NCBI GenBank assembly: GCA_034421015.1 | Contig: DAOUKT010000015.1 | Span: 1 to 64,000 of the forward strand | DNA: 64,000 nucleotides | Direction: 5' to 3' | Source: DAOUJW01 sp034421015 | GTDB taxonomy: Bacteria > Chloroflexota > Dehalococcoidia > Lucifugimonadales > UBA2985 | Part shown: one piece after another, positions 38,592 through 46,930 of the stretch | How the letters are laid out: every line of letters starts with the position of its first letter | Position numbering within the stretch: position 1 is the first letter of the stretch | Translations under genes and position numbers: made by a program | The notes under the pieces: generated by a model | What the model was told of the DNA's origin: nothing | The model's database searches: none | The model's input: only the letters and a program-made list of their open reading frames with translations

Positions 38592-39860
38592 TCACTGGCC
38601 CTGGGCGGAGTGCCCTCTGGTCACCATCACCTTCTCAATCCGCATTCCCCTTACGTGGGTCACCACCAGACGCAGGCCGCTGTGATGGAGGTGCTCCCCC
38701 TCAGCCGGGATGTGGCCCAGGGCCTCGAGGATGAACCCGGCCACAGTCTCGTAGTCTCCCGTCGGCAGGCCCAGGGAGAGCTCCTCGTTGGCCTCGTCTA
38801 TCTGCATCCCGCCGTCGATGTGGTACGTGTTCTCGTCGATGGTCTCGTACTCCATCTCCGGCTCCATGCCCTCTTCACCAACCGGGCCGAGCACCACCTC
38901 CATGAGCTGTTTCAGAGTCACCAGGCCGGCAATCCCGCCGTACTCGTCGACGACCATGGTCATCTGGCTGCCCACCTTCTGCATCTCGCGGAAGAGGGAG
39001 CCGGCTGTCTTGGTGTCGGGCACGAATTCGACTGGACGAAGCAACCCGGTCACGGGGTTGGTCTCAGCGACGTCGCCGCGGGCCATGGCCGTGACCACGT
39101 CCTTGACCGACAGGACGCCCACCACGTTCTCCATGTGGTCCTGATAGATCGGGAATCGGGTGTGGGAGTGATCGCGGTAAATCGCAAGGAAGTCTCCCAG
39201 GGATGTCCCCGCCTCCAGCCAGACCACCTCGGTCCGAGGAGTCATTATCTCCCTAACGTGGCGGTCGCCGAAGCGGAACACCTTTTCCAGCATCTGCGCC
39301 TCTTCCTCTTCGACCTCTCCCTCCTCCATGCTGATGGAGATGGCCGTCTTAATCTCCTCTTCCGTGAACATCGCTCGCGAGTCGCTTCCCAGCCGGGACG
39401 CCACCAGTCGATTGACAATCTGGAGCAGTGCGACCAGGGGCAGCAGAAGCGTTTCGACCCACTGGAGAGCGCGGGCGTATAGGAAGAACAGAGTCTCCGA
39501 GTGACGGAGGGCGACGGTCTTGGGCAGCGTCTCTCCCAGCACCAGCAGGGCAATTGTGCTGGCGACTGTTGCGGTGATCACGCCCCGGCCCTCCCCCATG
39601 ATGGTGACGGTAATGACCGTTGCCAGGGCTGCAAAAGCGGTGTTGACCAGGTTGTTCCCAAGGAGAATCGTGGGTAGGACCCTTGCGGGTTCGTCGGCCA
39701 TCTTCGCAACTCTCTTCGCGCCCGGCGCTCCCTCTTCCACCATTCGCCTGAGTTTCAGCTTTTGCAGTGAGAGGTAGGCGGCCTCGGAGCTGGAGAAGAA
39801 GGCCGACAGGAGCAGTGTCGGCGCCAGAAGGATGAAGTATATGACGGGTACTTGGTCCAT
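38592..39860 (-). CDS. CNNM/CorC-HlyC family membrane protein
   Basis: The 422-residue protein has an N-terminal DUF21/CNNM membrane domain (residues 1-180, with SAFFSSSEAAYLSL and LLGNNLVNTAFAAL), a pair of CBS domains (about 200-320, with MTPRTEVVWLEAG and MTMVVDEYGGIAGLVTLKQL) and a C-terminal CorC/HlyC domain. Members are associated with magnesium/cobalt efflux or sensing; the old label 'hemolysin' is misleading. The gene is monocistronic, and repeat copy D lies just downstream. Confidence 0.9.
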   Translation of the reverse strand: MDQVPVIYFILLAPTLLLSAFFSSSEAAYLSLQKLKLRRMVEEGAPGAKRVAKMADEPARVLPTILLGNNLVNTAFAALATVITVTIMGEGRGVITATVASTIALLVLGETLPKTVALRHSETLFFLYARALQWVETLLLPLVALLQIVNRLVASRLGSDSRAMFTEEEIKTAISISMEEGEVEEEEAQMLEKVFRFGDRHVREIMTPRTEVVWLEAGTSLGDFLAIYRDHSHTRFPIYQDHMENVVGVLSVKDVVTAMARGDVAETNPVTGLLRPVEFVPDTKTAGSLFREMQKVGSQMTMVVDEYGGIAGLVTLKQLMEVVLGPVGEEGMEPEMEYETIDENTYHIDGGMQIDEANEELSLGLPTGDYETVAGFILEALGHIPAEGEHLHHSGLRLVVTHVRGMRIEKVMVTRGHSAQGQ

Positions 39861-40257
39861 TGTCTTACCTCTGCAGGGCTGATGTGGCTGGATGCCGTCT
39901 GGTGTCCGGCTTGATTGAAGACCGGGAGCGCTCCGGAGTGAGGGACGGCCTCAAAAGGGAATGGGACAGGACGCCGCCTGGCGCAGCATGGCCGCAAGGC
40001 GTCCGGCTGAGAATACCATTGTCGCAGGCAGCTTCCCGGGCGGCTACGGTTCTGCGGTCAGGCAAATCTGGCGTTTGGCTGCCATTCGTGGCAAGATGTG
40101 AGGCAAGCTCGAATGGTCCATCCGGGCAATCTGTATTAGGTGGACAACACATGTCCGTAGTATCGCGAATGATAGCAGTCTACCCCTGGAGTGTCAAAGA
40201 GACCCGGCCGTGTGCAGGCAATTGGGGCCGTTTTCGCCTTGGGGAGACGCCGTAAGG
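39861..40257. other. 397-bp intergenic region, no gene seen
   Basis: This divergent spacer lies between the CorC-type gene and the inositol-monophosphatase-family gene. The open frames crossing it have no ribosome sites and low protein-like character. No tRNA, hairpin with U-run or repeat of the families elsewhere in the window is seen. It presumably holds both promoters, but I cannot place them confidently. Confidence 0.5.
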
Positions 40258-41211
40258 ATGAGCGTGCAGCTGCCGGACGAATCGTCTCTGAAAGAGCTTC
40301 ACGAAGCCTCCGTCCGCCTGGCCCGGGGCGCGGGAGAGATACTGATGCAGTACCAGCCGGGCAGTACCAGCGTGGATTACAAGGGGGTGTGGAAGACCGA
40401 CCCCGTGACCGAGGCCGACCTGCGAATCGAGGAGTTTCTGCGCGAGGAGATTGCAAGGGAATTCCCGGACCACGGCATTGTGGGTGAGGAGAATGAGGAG
40501 TCGGCCGGGCCGAAGGACGCGGACTACGCGTGGGTCATCGATCCGGTGGACGGCACGGCAAACTTCGCAGCCGGCGTGCCCTTCTACGCCGTGTCCATAG
40601 GGCTGCTGTATCGCGGCGCGCCGGTGGCCGGCAGCCTCTACCTGCCCCACTCCTTTGCCGGCGAGGGCGTGTACCACGCACGGGCGGGTGGCGGCGCGTT
40701 CGTTGAAGACGAGCCGGTCAGTGTTGCCTCGGGCCCTTTCCCCAAGTCATCGGGACTGGCCGGGGTGCCGGCGGGGTTCTCCTGGGTGTTCTCAATGAAG
40801 AGGGGAGAGGGAAGGGCGCCGGGCGAGACGCGGACCATGGGCAGCATAGCCTGCGAGATGGTGCTGGTGGCCAGGGGAGTATTCGAGTACTCAGTGTTCG
40901 GGGGATCCCGGATTTGGGACGTGGCCGCCGGGGTGATGCTGGTTCAAGAGGCCGGGGGCATGGTCATGGAGTGGAGAGACGGGAAGTGGCAGCCGCTGCA
41001 GAGATTCGAGGGCCGCGCCAGGGATGCGGATGAGGGCGCCCAGCAGACCCTGCGGCGATGGGGCGCGCCGCTGTTGATCGGGAGGCCGGAAGCGGTGGAG
41101 TATATGGCGTCGCGCCTTGCTATTCGTGGTGGGCCGCTCAGGGACCTGAGGGTGAGGATACAGCGCCTACTGAGCAGGAGGAGACACGCCCGGCAGTTAA
41201 AATCGGGTTGA
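40258..41211 (+). CDS. inositol-monophosphatase-family phosphatase
   Basis: From ATG 40258 (GGGGAGA ten bases upstream) the protein is 317 residues. Metal-binding motifs are all present: VGEENEES (Glu ligand), WVIDPVDGTANFAAGVPF and RIWDVAAGVMLVQEAGG. The family includes inositol-1-phosphatase, PAP phosphatase and histidinol phosphatase; the substrate cannot be fixed. The C-terminal 40 residues are Arg-rich (RIQRLLSRRRHARQLK), which is unusual and may bind RNA, membranes or be disordered. A hairpin in the 3' gap may end the transcript. Confidence 0.88.
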   Translation: MSVQLPDESSLKELHEASVRLARGAGEILMQYQPGSTSVDYKGVWKTDPVTEADLRIEEFLREEIAREFPDHGIVGEENEESAGPKDADYAWVIDPVDGTANFAAGVPFYAVSIGLLYRGAPVAGSLYLPHSFAGEGVYHARAGGGAFVEDEPVSVASGPFPKSSGLAGVPAGFSWVFSMKRGEGRAPGETRTMGSIACEMVLVARGVFEYSVFGGSRIWDVAAGVMLVQEAGGMVMEWRDGKWQPLQRFEGRARDADEGAQQTLRRWGAPLLIGRPEAVEYMASRLAIRGGPLRDLRVRIQRLLSRRRHARQLKSG

Positions 41212-41228
41212 TTGTTGGAAGGACTGCC

Positions 41229-41264
41229 AGGCGGGAGCAGGTGGGACCTGCCCACCCGCTCCCA
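41229..41264. terminator. probable bidirectional hairpin terminator
   Basis: A nearly perfect 13-bp inverted repeat GGGAGCAGGTGGG / CCCACCCGCTCCC (one mismatch, loop ACCTG) lies between two convergent genes. It lacks a clear U-run on either strand, so termination may be weak or Rho-assisted. Confidence 0.5.
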
Positions 41265-41288
41265 TTGGGGGAATAGCCTCAGCTTCTT

Positions 41289-41561
41289 CTAGGCGGCGGC
41301 CGTCTCCAGCATCGTTGCGTCCAGGGTCTCCTGTGGCTCCTTGCCGTTGCCCTTGCGGGCCTGGACTTGGGGAGTCCCCTGGATGGTGGCGGTCCTGGGG
41401 TCTATGGTCCTGCCATCGGCTATGAGGCCGTACTTGTGCTCCAGGTCAAGCACCAGCCTCTCCAGCTCCTGCTGGGACTTCTGGGCCTCCAGCCTCCGCC
41501 TGTCCGCGTCCATCTGCGCCTTCCGCAGCTGATACCTGTCATCCGAATTCAGCTCATTCAT
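41289..41561 (-). CDS. small coiled-coil hypothetical protein
   Basis: The start is ATG 41561 with GGAGGG five bases upstream; the longer frame to 41717 lies across the promoter and is rejected. The 90-residue product begins MNELNSDDRYQLRKAQMD and continues as a charged helix (RRRLEAQKSQQELERLVLDL), then YGLIADGRTIDPRTATIQG and a Lys/Glu-rich end. It looks like a coiled coil followed by a short strand region. No family is recognised. It has a strong promoter of its own. Confidence 0.65.
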   Translation of the reverse strand: MNELNSDDRYQLRKAQMDADRRRLEAQKSQQELERLVLDLEHKYGLIADGRTIDPRTATIQGTPQVQARKGNGKEPQETLDATMLETAAA

Positions 41562-41588
41562 TACGCCCTCCGGTCGTGTGTTGGAGGC

Positions 41589-41617
41589 ATAATAGAACGC
41601 TAGTGCGCTTTTGTCAA
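41589..41617 (-). promoter_or_regulatory. predicted promoter of the 90-residue coiled-coil gene
   Basis: On the minus strand a perfect TTGACA (41617-41612) and TATTAT (41594-41589) are separated by 17 bases. The RNA start would fall about 20 bases before the ATG. Confidence 0.75.
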
Positions 41618-41710
41618 GGGTTTTCAGAAATTGCGTTCCAAATTGGGGTTTGTGTGTGAAGGCGGTGTGAAGGGTGTTCGGCTGGAGTGGCCTCATCAGG
41701 AACACCGTTG

Positions 41711-41739
41711 TTGACAACAGGCGTAGGCGAGCCTACAAT
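41711..41739 (+). promoter_or_regulatory. predicted promoter of rpsP-khpA-rimM
   Basis: A perfect TTGACA (41711-41716) and TACAAT (41734-41739) are separated by 17 bases. The short leader that follows contains a perfect 6-bp hairpin CCAGGGTTTCCCTGG at 41751-41765, upstream of the rpsP start. Confidence 0.8.
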
Positions 41740-41786
41740 GCCAAGAATAACCAGGGTTTCCCTGGCACATTTGATGGGCGGGGAAT

Positions 41787-42044
41787 ATGTTACGGATTCG
41801 ACTTCGCAGGGTAGGGGCCAAGAAGAAGCCCAGTTATCGAATAGTGGTAGCCGACTCCCGGGCGCCGCGTGACGGCAGCTTTGTGGACCAGGTAGGTCAC
41901 TACAATCCCCTCACGGATCCTCCCACCATAAGTCTGGATGAGGACAAGGTGGCGAGGTGGCTCGGCAATGGAGCGCAGCCCTCAGAGCCGGTGGAAAGGA
42001 TGCTGAGAAAGATCGGTATCTTTGACAATCCGAGGGGGCAATGA
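41787..42044 (+). CDS. rpsP: 30S ribosomal protein S16
   Basis: This is an 85-residue S16: MLRIRLRRVGAKKKPSYRIV, then VADSRAPRDGSFVDQVGHYNP and the usual WLGNGAQPSEPVERMLRKIG tail. It is part of the 30S body. GGGCGGGGA precedes ATG 41787. It starts the rpsP-khpA-rimM run; the ffh gene that commonly precedes it lies at 16.8 kb instead. Confidence 0.97.
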   Translation: MLRIRLRRVGAKKKPSYRIVVADSRAPRDGSFVDQVGHYNPLTDPPTISLDEDKVARWLGNGAQPSEPVERMLRKIGIFDNPRGQ

Positions 42045-42271
42045 AAGAGCTTATTGAGTACATCGCCAAGTCGCTTGCTTCCAACCCCGATGAGGTAAGG
42101 GTCACAGAGGAACCCGACGAAGACGGCCAGATTGTTCTCAAGCTGGTAGTCGCCGATGAGGACAAGGGCAAGATCATCGGCAAGCAGGGCAGGGTTGCTC
42201 AGGCCATGCGGGTTCTGCTCCGCGTCAGGGCCGTCAAGGAGGACACCCGGGCCAGCCTGGAGATAATCTGA
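42041..42271 (+). CDS. khpA: KH-domain RNA-binding protein KhpA
   Basis: This is a 76-residue single KH domain with the GxxG loop in GKIIGKQGRVAQAMRVLLRV. It matches KhpA (YlqC), which with KhpB binds many RNAs and influences cell division and translation. The start ATG overlaps the rpsP stop by four bases, indicating coupled translation. Length is normal. Confidence 0.95.
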   Translation: MKELIEYIAKSLASNPDEVRVTEEPDEDGQIVLKLVVADEDKGKIIGKQGRVAQAMRVLLRVRAVKEDTRASLEII

Positions 42272-42320
42272 CCCTTCACGCTGTCTTGCACAGCCTCCGG
42301 AAGCAGGGCTGGATTCCGCG

Positions 42321-42851
42321 GTGAACGACGAGTCCCTCACTCCATCCACACATCGCACTCCCTCATCCCTTGCGCTTGTGGGCATTGTGGTCGGCGCTTG
42401 GGGCGTGGCCGGCGAAGTCAGGGTGCAGCCTCACTCGGACAACCCTCGACGGTTTACCAGGGGCAGCCGCGTCCTGGTCGAGGGGCAGCCCCAGCGAATC
42501 ACGGGATGCAGGTGGCACCAGGGGTACGCCCTGGTCAAGCTGGACGGCGTCCGTTCCCGGGAGGAGGCGGCGGGCCTCAAGGGCGCCAGGCTGGAGGTGC
42601 CGATGGAGGAGACTCCCGCCCTGGCCGCGGACACCTACTACCACTTCCAGATTCTGGACATGGAGGTCTGGACCTCGGAGGGCGAGTACCTGGGCGTCGT
42701 CGAGGATATCCTGTCTACCGGCAGCAACGACGTATATGTCGTCCGTGGCGGGAACAGGGAGGCGCTCATACCGGCCCTGGGAGACGTGGTGACGGAGGTG
42801 GACACGGAGAGAGGTCGGATGACAGTGGACCTGCCGGAGGGTCTAATCTAG
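42321..42851 (+). CDS. rimM: 16S rRNA processing protein RimM
   Basis: The 176-residue protein has the N-terminal RimM beta-barrel (VGIVVGAWGVAGEVRVQPHS) and the C-terminal PRC-barrel (LGVVEDILSTGSNDVYVVRG and ALIPALGDVVTEVD). It assists 30S head assembly around S19. It starts at GTG 42321, 49 bases after khpA. The expected downstream trmD and rplS are absent; the next gene is an unrelated MetE-type gene with its own promoter. Confidence 0.94.
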   Translation: MNDESLTPSTHRTPSSLALVGIVVGAWGVAGEVRVQPHSDNPRRFTRGSRVLVEGQPQRITGCRWHQGYALVKLDGVRSREEAAGLKGARLEVPMEETPALAADTYYHFQILDMEVWTSEGEYLGVVEDILSTGSNDVYVVRGGNREALIPALGDVVTEVDTERGRMTVDLPEGLI

Positions 42852-42875
42852 CCCGCGTCGAATTTCGACGCGCAC

Positions 42876-42904
42876 TTGACCTGCCGTCGGTCTCAATTTA
42901 GAAT
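42876..42904 (+). promoter_or_regulatory. predicted promoter of the core-MetE gene
   Basis: TTGACC (42876-42881) and TAGAAT (42899-42904) are separated by 17 bases. Just upstream, GCGTCGAATTTCGACGC (42856-42872) is a perfect palindrome that may end the rimM transcript. The leader to ATG 43000 is about 90 nt, G/C-rich and includes a run of six T near 42915; I cannot match it to a known riboswitch. Confidence 0.7.
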
Positions 42905-42999
42905 GAGGCTTGCCTTTTTTGGTGTTACAGGCATGGGCGCGCAGGCGAACTTGCGGCAGGCCGCCGCACTCAAAATCAGGTTGTGGAGGAGTTGCTGAA

Positions 43000-44175
43000 A
43001 TGACCATCGAAGGATTGCCTTTGTTCCCGGTCACCGTGGTGGGCAGCTGGCCCAGGACCCCGGCCCTCCTGGAAGCGCTCAGGCAGCGTCAGGCAGGCCG
43101 ACTTAGCTGGGAGGACTACAACAAGGTTGCAGACGAGGCCGTCTTGGAGTGCCTGAAGTACCAGGACGACGCCGGAGTCGACATCGTAAGCGACGGCGAG
43201 CAGCGTCGGGACAACTTCTACTCCTTTGTGGAGGAGAAGCTGGACGGCGTCAGGCTGATGAGCCTTGCCGAGCTGATGGATCACGTCGAGGACAAGGCCT
43301 CATTTGACGAGCAGCTCAGGAGCCTGGACGCGCCGGCGTTCGCCATTCACAACGCCACTGTCGTCGGGAAGATCTCCCGCCGCCAACCCCTTGCCATGGA
43401 TGAGGTGGAGTTCCTGCGAAAGCACACCTCCAAGCCAATCAGGATCGCCCTGCCAGGCCCGTACCTGCTGACCCGTTCCATGTGGGTCAAGGGCGTCTCG
43501 GATACCGCCTACCCCACCCTGGAGAGCCTGGCCGATGACATTGTCAGGGTGCTCCGTGAGGAGCTCTTTGAGATGCAGGAAGCGGGAGTGGAGTTCGTTC
43601 AGATTGACGAACCCGTGCTCAGCAACGTCCTGTTCAAGCCGGACGTGCAGGAGCGCACCTTCATGTGCGCCTCCATGGCCGCCTCATCCGGTGACCCGAC
43701 GCGTGAGATGGTGTGGGCGCTGCGTTTGATGAACACCGTCCTACGCGACATCAAGGGGATGCACCTGGGAGTCCACGTCTGCAGGGGCAACTGGAGCCGC
43801 AAGGAAGAGTCGCTGCTCAACGGCGGCTACGAGCCCATGCTCACGTATCTCACCTCCATGCAGCTTGACCAGCTTGTGCTCGAGTACGCAACGCCCAGGG
43901 CGGGCCCCCTCTCGGCCTTTGAGAAATACGCCAATAAGCGGGAGATCGGCTTGGGTGTGGTCAACCCCCGGACGGACGATCTGGAGTCACCCAAGGAAGT
44001 GGTCGATCTGGTTAACGAGGCCCTGAAGTATTTCGAGCCGAACCAGATATATCTCAATCCCGATTGCGGCTTCGGCACCTTTGCGGAGCGGCCCATGAAC
44101 TCCGCTGAGATGGCTTTCAAGAAGCTCCAGATCATAAGCGAGGCGGCCAAGGAGCTGCGCACAACCTATTCATAG
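43000..44175 (+). CDS. core-type methionine synthase (MetE catalytic domain)
   Basis: From ATG 43000 (GGAGGA ten bases upstream) the product is 391 residues, about half of full MetE and equivalent to its C-terminal barrel. Zinc ligands are visible: the His and Cys of LGVHVCRGNW, the Glu of LEYATPRAG and the Cys of YLNPDCGFGT. The N-terminal folate-binding half is missing. Stand-alone 'core MetE' proteins in Dehalococcoides and archaea use a methyl-corrinoid donor rather than methyl-tetrahydrofolate; the same is likely here (inference). An OsmC gene follows in 27 bases. Confidence 0.85.
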   Translation: MTIEGLPLFPVTVVGSWPRTPALLEALRQRQAGRLSWEDYNKVADEAVLECLKYQDDAGVDIVSDGEQRRDNFYSFVEEKLDGVRLMSLAELMDHVEDKASFDEQLRSLDAPAFAIHNATVVGKISRRQPLAMDEVEFLRKHTSKPIRIALPGPYLLTRSMWVKGVSDTAYPTLESLADDIVRVLREELFEMQEAGVEFVQIDEPVLSNVLFKPDVQERTFMCASMAASSGDPTREMVWALRLMNTVLRDIKGMHLGVHVCRGNWSRKEESLLNGGYEPMLTYLTSMQLDQLVLEYATPRAGPLSAFEKYANKREIGLGVVNPRTDDLESPKEVVDLVNEALKYFEPNQIYLNPDCGFGTFAERPMNSAEMAFKKLQIISEAAKELRTTYS

Positions 44176-44202
44176 ACGGCCCGGAGAGAGTGAGCTAGAC
44201 CC

Positions 44203-44727
44203 ATGGAAGAACCCACGCTGATCAATGGCCTGAACGTCAAGGAGTTTGAGGAAGCCGTCAATCAAGTGGCTGAGCAGGACGGCGCGCAGAAAGCCCCCAA
44301 GAAGTCCCGGGTGCGATGGAAGGGCGGCTTCAAGTTCAGCGCCCTGGTGAGAAACCACACCTTCCTGGTGGACGAGCCAGCCCACCTGACCGGCGAGGAC
44401 GAGGCGCCAAACTCCATGGAGTACGTACTCGGCGCGCTGGGCGCGTGCCTGGCCACCGGCTTTGTGCTCAACGCCTCCAAGCAGGGCATCGAGATCTACG
44501 ACATGGAAGTGGTGATGGACGCCAGCCAGGACAACGTGTTCACGTTCCTGGGCCTGGGTGGAGACGGCCACTCCGGCTTCGACGGCATCACGGCCAAGCT
44601 GTTCGTGAAGTCCAACCAGGACGAGGAGACGCTGAGCAAGCTCTGGGACGACACCGTCAAGACGTCGCCTGTGGGCAACTCAATGGTCCACGCCGTGCCC
44701 ATCCAGACTGAGATTGGCGTTGTTTAA
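44203..44727 (+). CDS. OsmC-family protein
   Basis: The 174-residue OsmC-like protein has the first redox Cys in LGALGACLATGFVL. The second conserved Cys, normally in a CPV-type motif, is Ser here (VKTSPVGNSM). Family members are Ohr/OsmC peroxidases acting on organic hydroperoxides with two Cys; with one missing, this one may use a one-Cys mechanism or have a different role. It follows core MetE on the same strand and may protect the oxygen-sensitive methyltransferase system (speculative). Confidence 0.85.
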   Translation: MEEPTLINGLNVKEFEEAVNQVAEQDGAQKAPKKSRVRWKGGFKFSALVRNHTFLVDEPAHLTGEDEAPNSMEYVLGALGACLATGFVLNASKQGIEIYDMEVVMDASQDNVFTFLGLGGDGHSGFDGITAKLFVKSNQDEETLSKLWDDTVKTSPVGNSMVHAVPIQTEIGVV

Positions 44728-44817
44728 GGCTTCGGTAGAAACACCCCTGGAACAGCGCAGTTCCGGACGAGAGAGTCGGGGATGAATCTCCCGGGATGCC
44801 GATGACGCGAGCTGACC

Positions 44818-46254
44818 TTGTGGAACGTTGCCTGGCCCTTTAGCAGCTCGCTTGGCGGGGTGGCCGATGCCCCTGCCCCGGAGGCCGCGCGGACCCGGCA
44901 CGACCAGGCCGCCCGCTGGTTTCTATACTCCGCCGTCGTCTGGCTGGTTGTTCCCGGACTGGCCGGCCTGTTCATGGCCTTCTTCCTCTTCTTCCCCGTA
45001 ATCTCTGACCACATCCCAACGGCCCTCCAGCCGTACCTGCAGTTCGGCCGCGTGAGGCCCATGCACGTGAACCTGGCCCTATTCGGCTGGCTCTCGATGG
45101 TCTACGCCGGGGCCATGCTGTTCATTGTCCCGCGCCTCACCCGCGCCGCCCTGTTCTGCGAGCGGCTGGCTTGGGTGAACCTGGGCCTGTGGAACCTCAC
45201 AATTCTCGGCGCGCTCGTGACCCTGCTCATGGGGCTGAACCAGGGCAGGGAGTACGCCGAGATGATATGGGGCCTGGACCTGATGATGGTTGGCTGCTTT
45301 GCAATGCTGGCCGTCAACGTCTGGGGCACGGCGCTGCGGAGGCGTGAGCGCCGCCTATACGTCAGCGTATGGAACTTCATGGCCGCCACGTGCATCATCG
45401 TGCTGGTGTACGGCATCGGCAACGTCATCTGGGACACCTCCGGCGCCCTGTACGGCATGAACGACGCCATCCTCAACTACTTCTACGTCCACAACCTGTT
45501 CAACGTGTGGTTCACCACGGGCTTTCTGGGATTGGTTCTCTATCTGCTGCCCAGGATGTCGGGCAACCCCATCTGGAGCTATCGACTCGCGGTCTGGGGC
45601 TTTCTCAGCGTGTGGACGGGCCAGCATCACCTGCTCTACGGACCCGGCCCGGAATGGCTCGAGCTCATGTCCGTGTCCTTCAGCATCATTGCCGCTCTGC
45701 CCAACATCGCCTTTACGTACAACTTCTACAAGACCATGCAGGGGGCCTGGCTCAAGGTGCGTGACGACGTGCCCCTGCGCTTCCTGACCACGGCCTGCGT
45801 CTTCTACATCTTCACCTGCTTCCAGGGGGTTGCCCAGTCCTTCCGCAACTTCAACGCCCAGGTCCACTTCACCAACTGGGTGATTGGGCACAGCCACCTG
45901 GCCTTCTTCGCGGCCTTCAGCTTCATGGCCTTCGCAGCGATTTACCACATTCTGCCGCGTATACTTGGCCGCAACCCCTTCCAGCGCAGTGCGATGGAGC
46001 GGCACTACTGGCTGGTGCTCATTGGGATTCTGACGTTCATGATAACCCTGTGGGCCGCAGGGCTTATCCAGGGCCAGAACTGGCTAAGCGGCAACATCCC
46101 GTTCATCAGGACTGTGGAGGCGATGAAGCCGTACATGTTCCTGCGCCTGGCGGCCGGCCTGACCATCGCTGCGGGCGTGTGGTTCTTCGTCATCCCCGTC
46201 TTCAACAGCCTCCGCCGGTCGGAGTCGACTCCCTCCGAGGCGGAGCGCGTCTAG
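44818..46254 (+). CDS. ccoN: cbb3-type cytochrome c oxidase subunit I
   Basis: The 478-residue heme-copper oxidase subunit has about 12 membrane segments. Metal ligands are visible: His83 in MHVNLALFGW (low-spin heme), the CuB His in FYVHNLFNVW (about residue 223), the HH pair in GQHHLLYGP (about 270-271) and HSHLAFF (about 358-360). It reduces O2 at the membrane with high affinity in this class. The TTG at 44818 has no strong ribosome site; GTG 44863 is an alternative start. ccoO follows in 7 bases. Confidence 0.92.
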   Translation: MWNVAWPFSSSLGGVADAPAPEAARTRHDQAARWFLYSAVVWLVVPGLAGLFMAFFLFFPVISDHIPTALQPYLQFGRVRPMHVNLALFGWLSMVYAGAMLFIVPRLTRAALFCERLAWVNLGLWNLTILGALVTLLMGLNQGREYAEMIWGLDLMMVGCFAMLAVNVWGTALRRRERRLYVSVWNFMAATCIIVLVYGIGNVIWDTSGALYGMNDAILNYFYVHNLFNVWFTTGFLGLVLYLLPRMSGNPIWSYRLAVWGFLSVWTGQHHLLYGPGPEWLELMSVSFSIIAALPNIAFTYNFYKTMQGAWLKVRDDVPLRFLTTACVFYIFTCFQGVAQSFRNFNAQVHFTNWVIGHSHLAFFAAFSFMAFAAIYHILPRILGRNPFQRSAMERHYWLVLIGILTFMITLWAAGLIQGQNWLSGNIPFIRTVEAMKPYMFLRLAAGLTIAAGVWFFVIPVFNSLRRSESTPSEAERV

Positions 46255-46261
46255 GTCCGTC

Positions 46262-46744
46262 ATGCGACAGCCGACTATCGCCTACCTAATTGTCGGGTCG
46301 TTGCTGGTGCTCTTTGCCGGGCTGGCCGTGACCGTGGGAATCCCCGCCATCCAGGCCCCGGAGGCCTCCGAGAACGCCGTGGACTACAACGAAATCCAGC
46401 TGCGGGGCCGCGACATCTACATAAGGGAGGGGTGCTGGCATTGTCACACCCAGCAGGTGCGGTCGGTTGAGGTTGGGATTGGCATGGTGCTGCAGACGGG
46501 AGACGTTGGGCCTGAGTCCGTGGCCGGCGACTACGTATACCAGAAGCCGGTGCTGTGGGGCACCAACCGGCAGGGCCCAGACCTCAGCTTTGTGTCCAGA
46601 CGACCGCACGCCAACGCGGCCTGGCACCTGGCCCACCTGAAAGACCCCAGGGCCCTGGTGAAGGGCAGCCTGATGCCCTCCTTCGCCTACCTGTCGGACG
46701 AGGACCTGAACGCCCTTGTGGAGTACCTGCTGGCGCTGAGATAA
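46262..46744 (+). CDS. ccoO: cbb3 oxidase monoheme cytochrome c subunit (CcoO)
   Basis: The 160-residue protein has one N-terminal membrane anchor and a heme c site CWHCHTQQVR (residues 58-67), with an axial Met expected in GSLMPSFAYL near residue 138. It passes electrons to CcoN. It is shorter than proteobacterial CcoO (about 200 residues). It sits 7 bases after ccoN, and two small membrane ORFs follow in the same operon. Confidence 0.92.
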   Translation: MRQPTIAYLIVGSLLVLFAGLAVTVGIPAIQAPEASENAVDYNEIQLRGRDIYIREGCWHCHTQQVRSVEVGIGMVLQTGDVGPESVAGDYVYQKPVLWGTNRQGPDLSFVSRRPHANAAWHLAHLKDPRALVKGSLMPSFAYLSDEDLNALVEYLLALR

Positions 46745-46762
46745 TCGTGTGAGGAAGGGATA

Positions 46763-46930
46763 ATGTACCAGTCGACACTCATAGTTGTATCCGCAGTGGG
46801 CTCCATTGTGTTCTTCTGGGTGCTCTTCATGGTCTGGGTCGTGCGCTCAGGCCAGTTGAAGGGGTTGAAGGAGCTGAGCAGGATGCCCCTGGAGGAGGAC
46901 GCTCCGGAGCAGGGCAGGGGAAATGACTGA
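46763..46930 (+). CDS. small one-TM protein of the cbb3 operon
   Basis: The ORF has 55 codons from ATG 46763 with AGGAAGGG just upstream, and was found by reading the operon gap. It encodes one membrane segment (VVSAVGSIVFFWVLFMVWVV) and a charged tail (GLKELSRMPLEEDAPEQG). Its position after ccoO and its size recall CcoQ or CcoS accessory subunits, though sequence similarity cannot be shown. Its stop overlaps the next start by 8 bases. Confidence 0.72.
   Translation: MYQSTLIVVSAVGSIVFFWVLFMVWVVRSGQLKGLKELSRMPLEEDAPEQGRGND

Noticed and set aside
39860..40255. 131-codon frame in the CorC/IMPase gap
   Set aside because: No ribosome site, Arg/Ser-rich and not continuous with any domain; treated as non-coding.
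42905..42999. Leader of the core-MetE gene as a SAM or cobalamin riboswitch
   Set aside because: None of the conserved core boxes of those aptamers is visible; the leader is also short for a cobalamin riboswitch.
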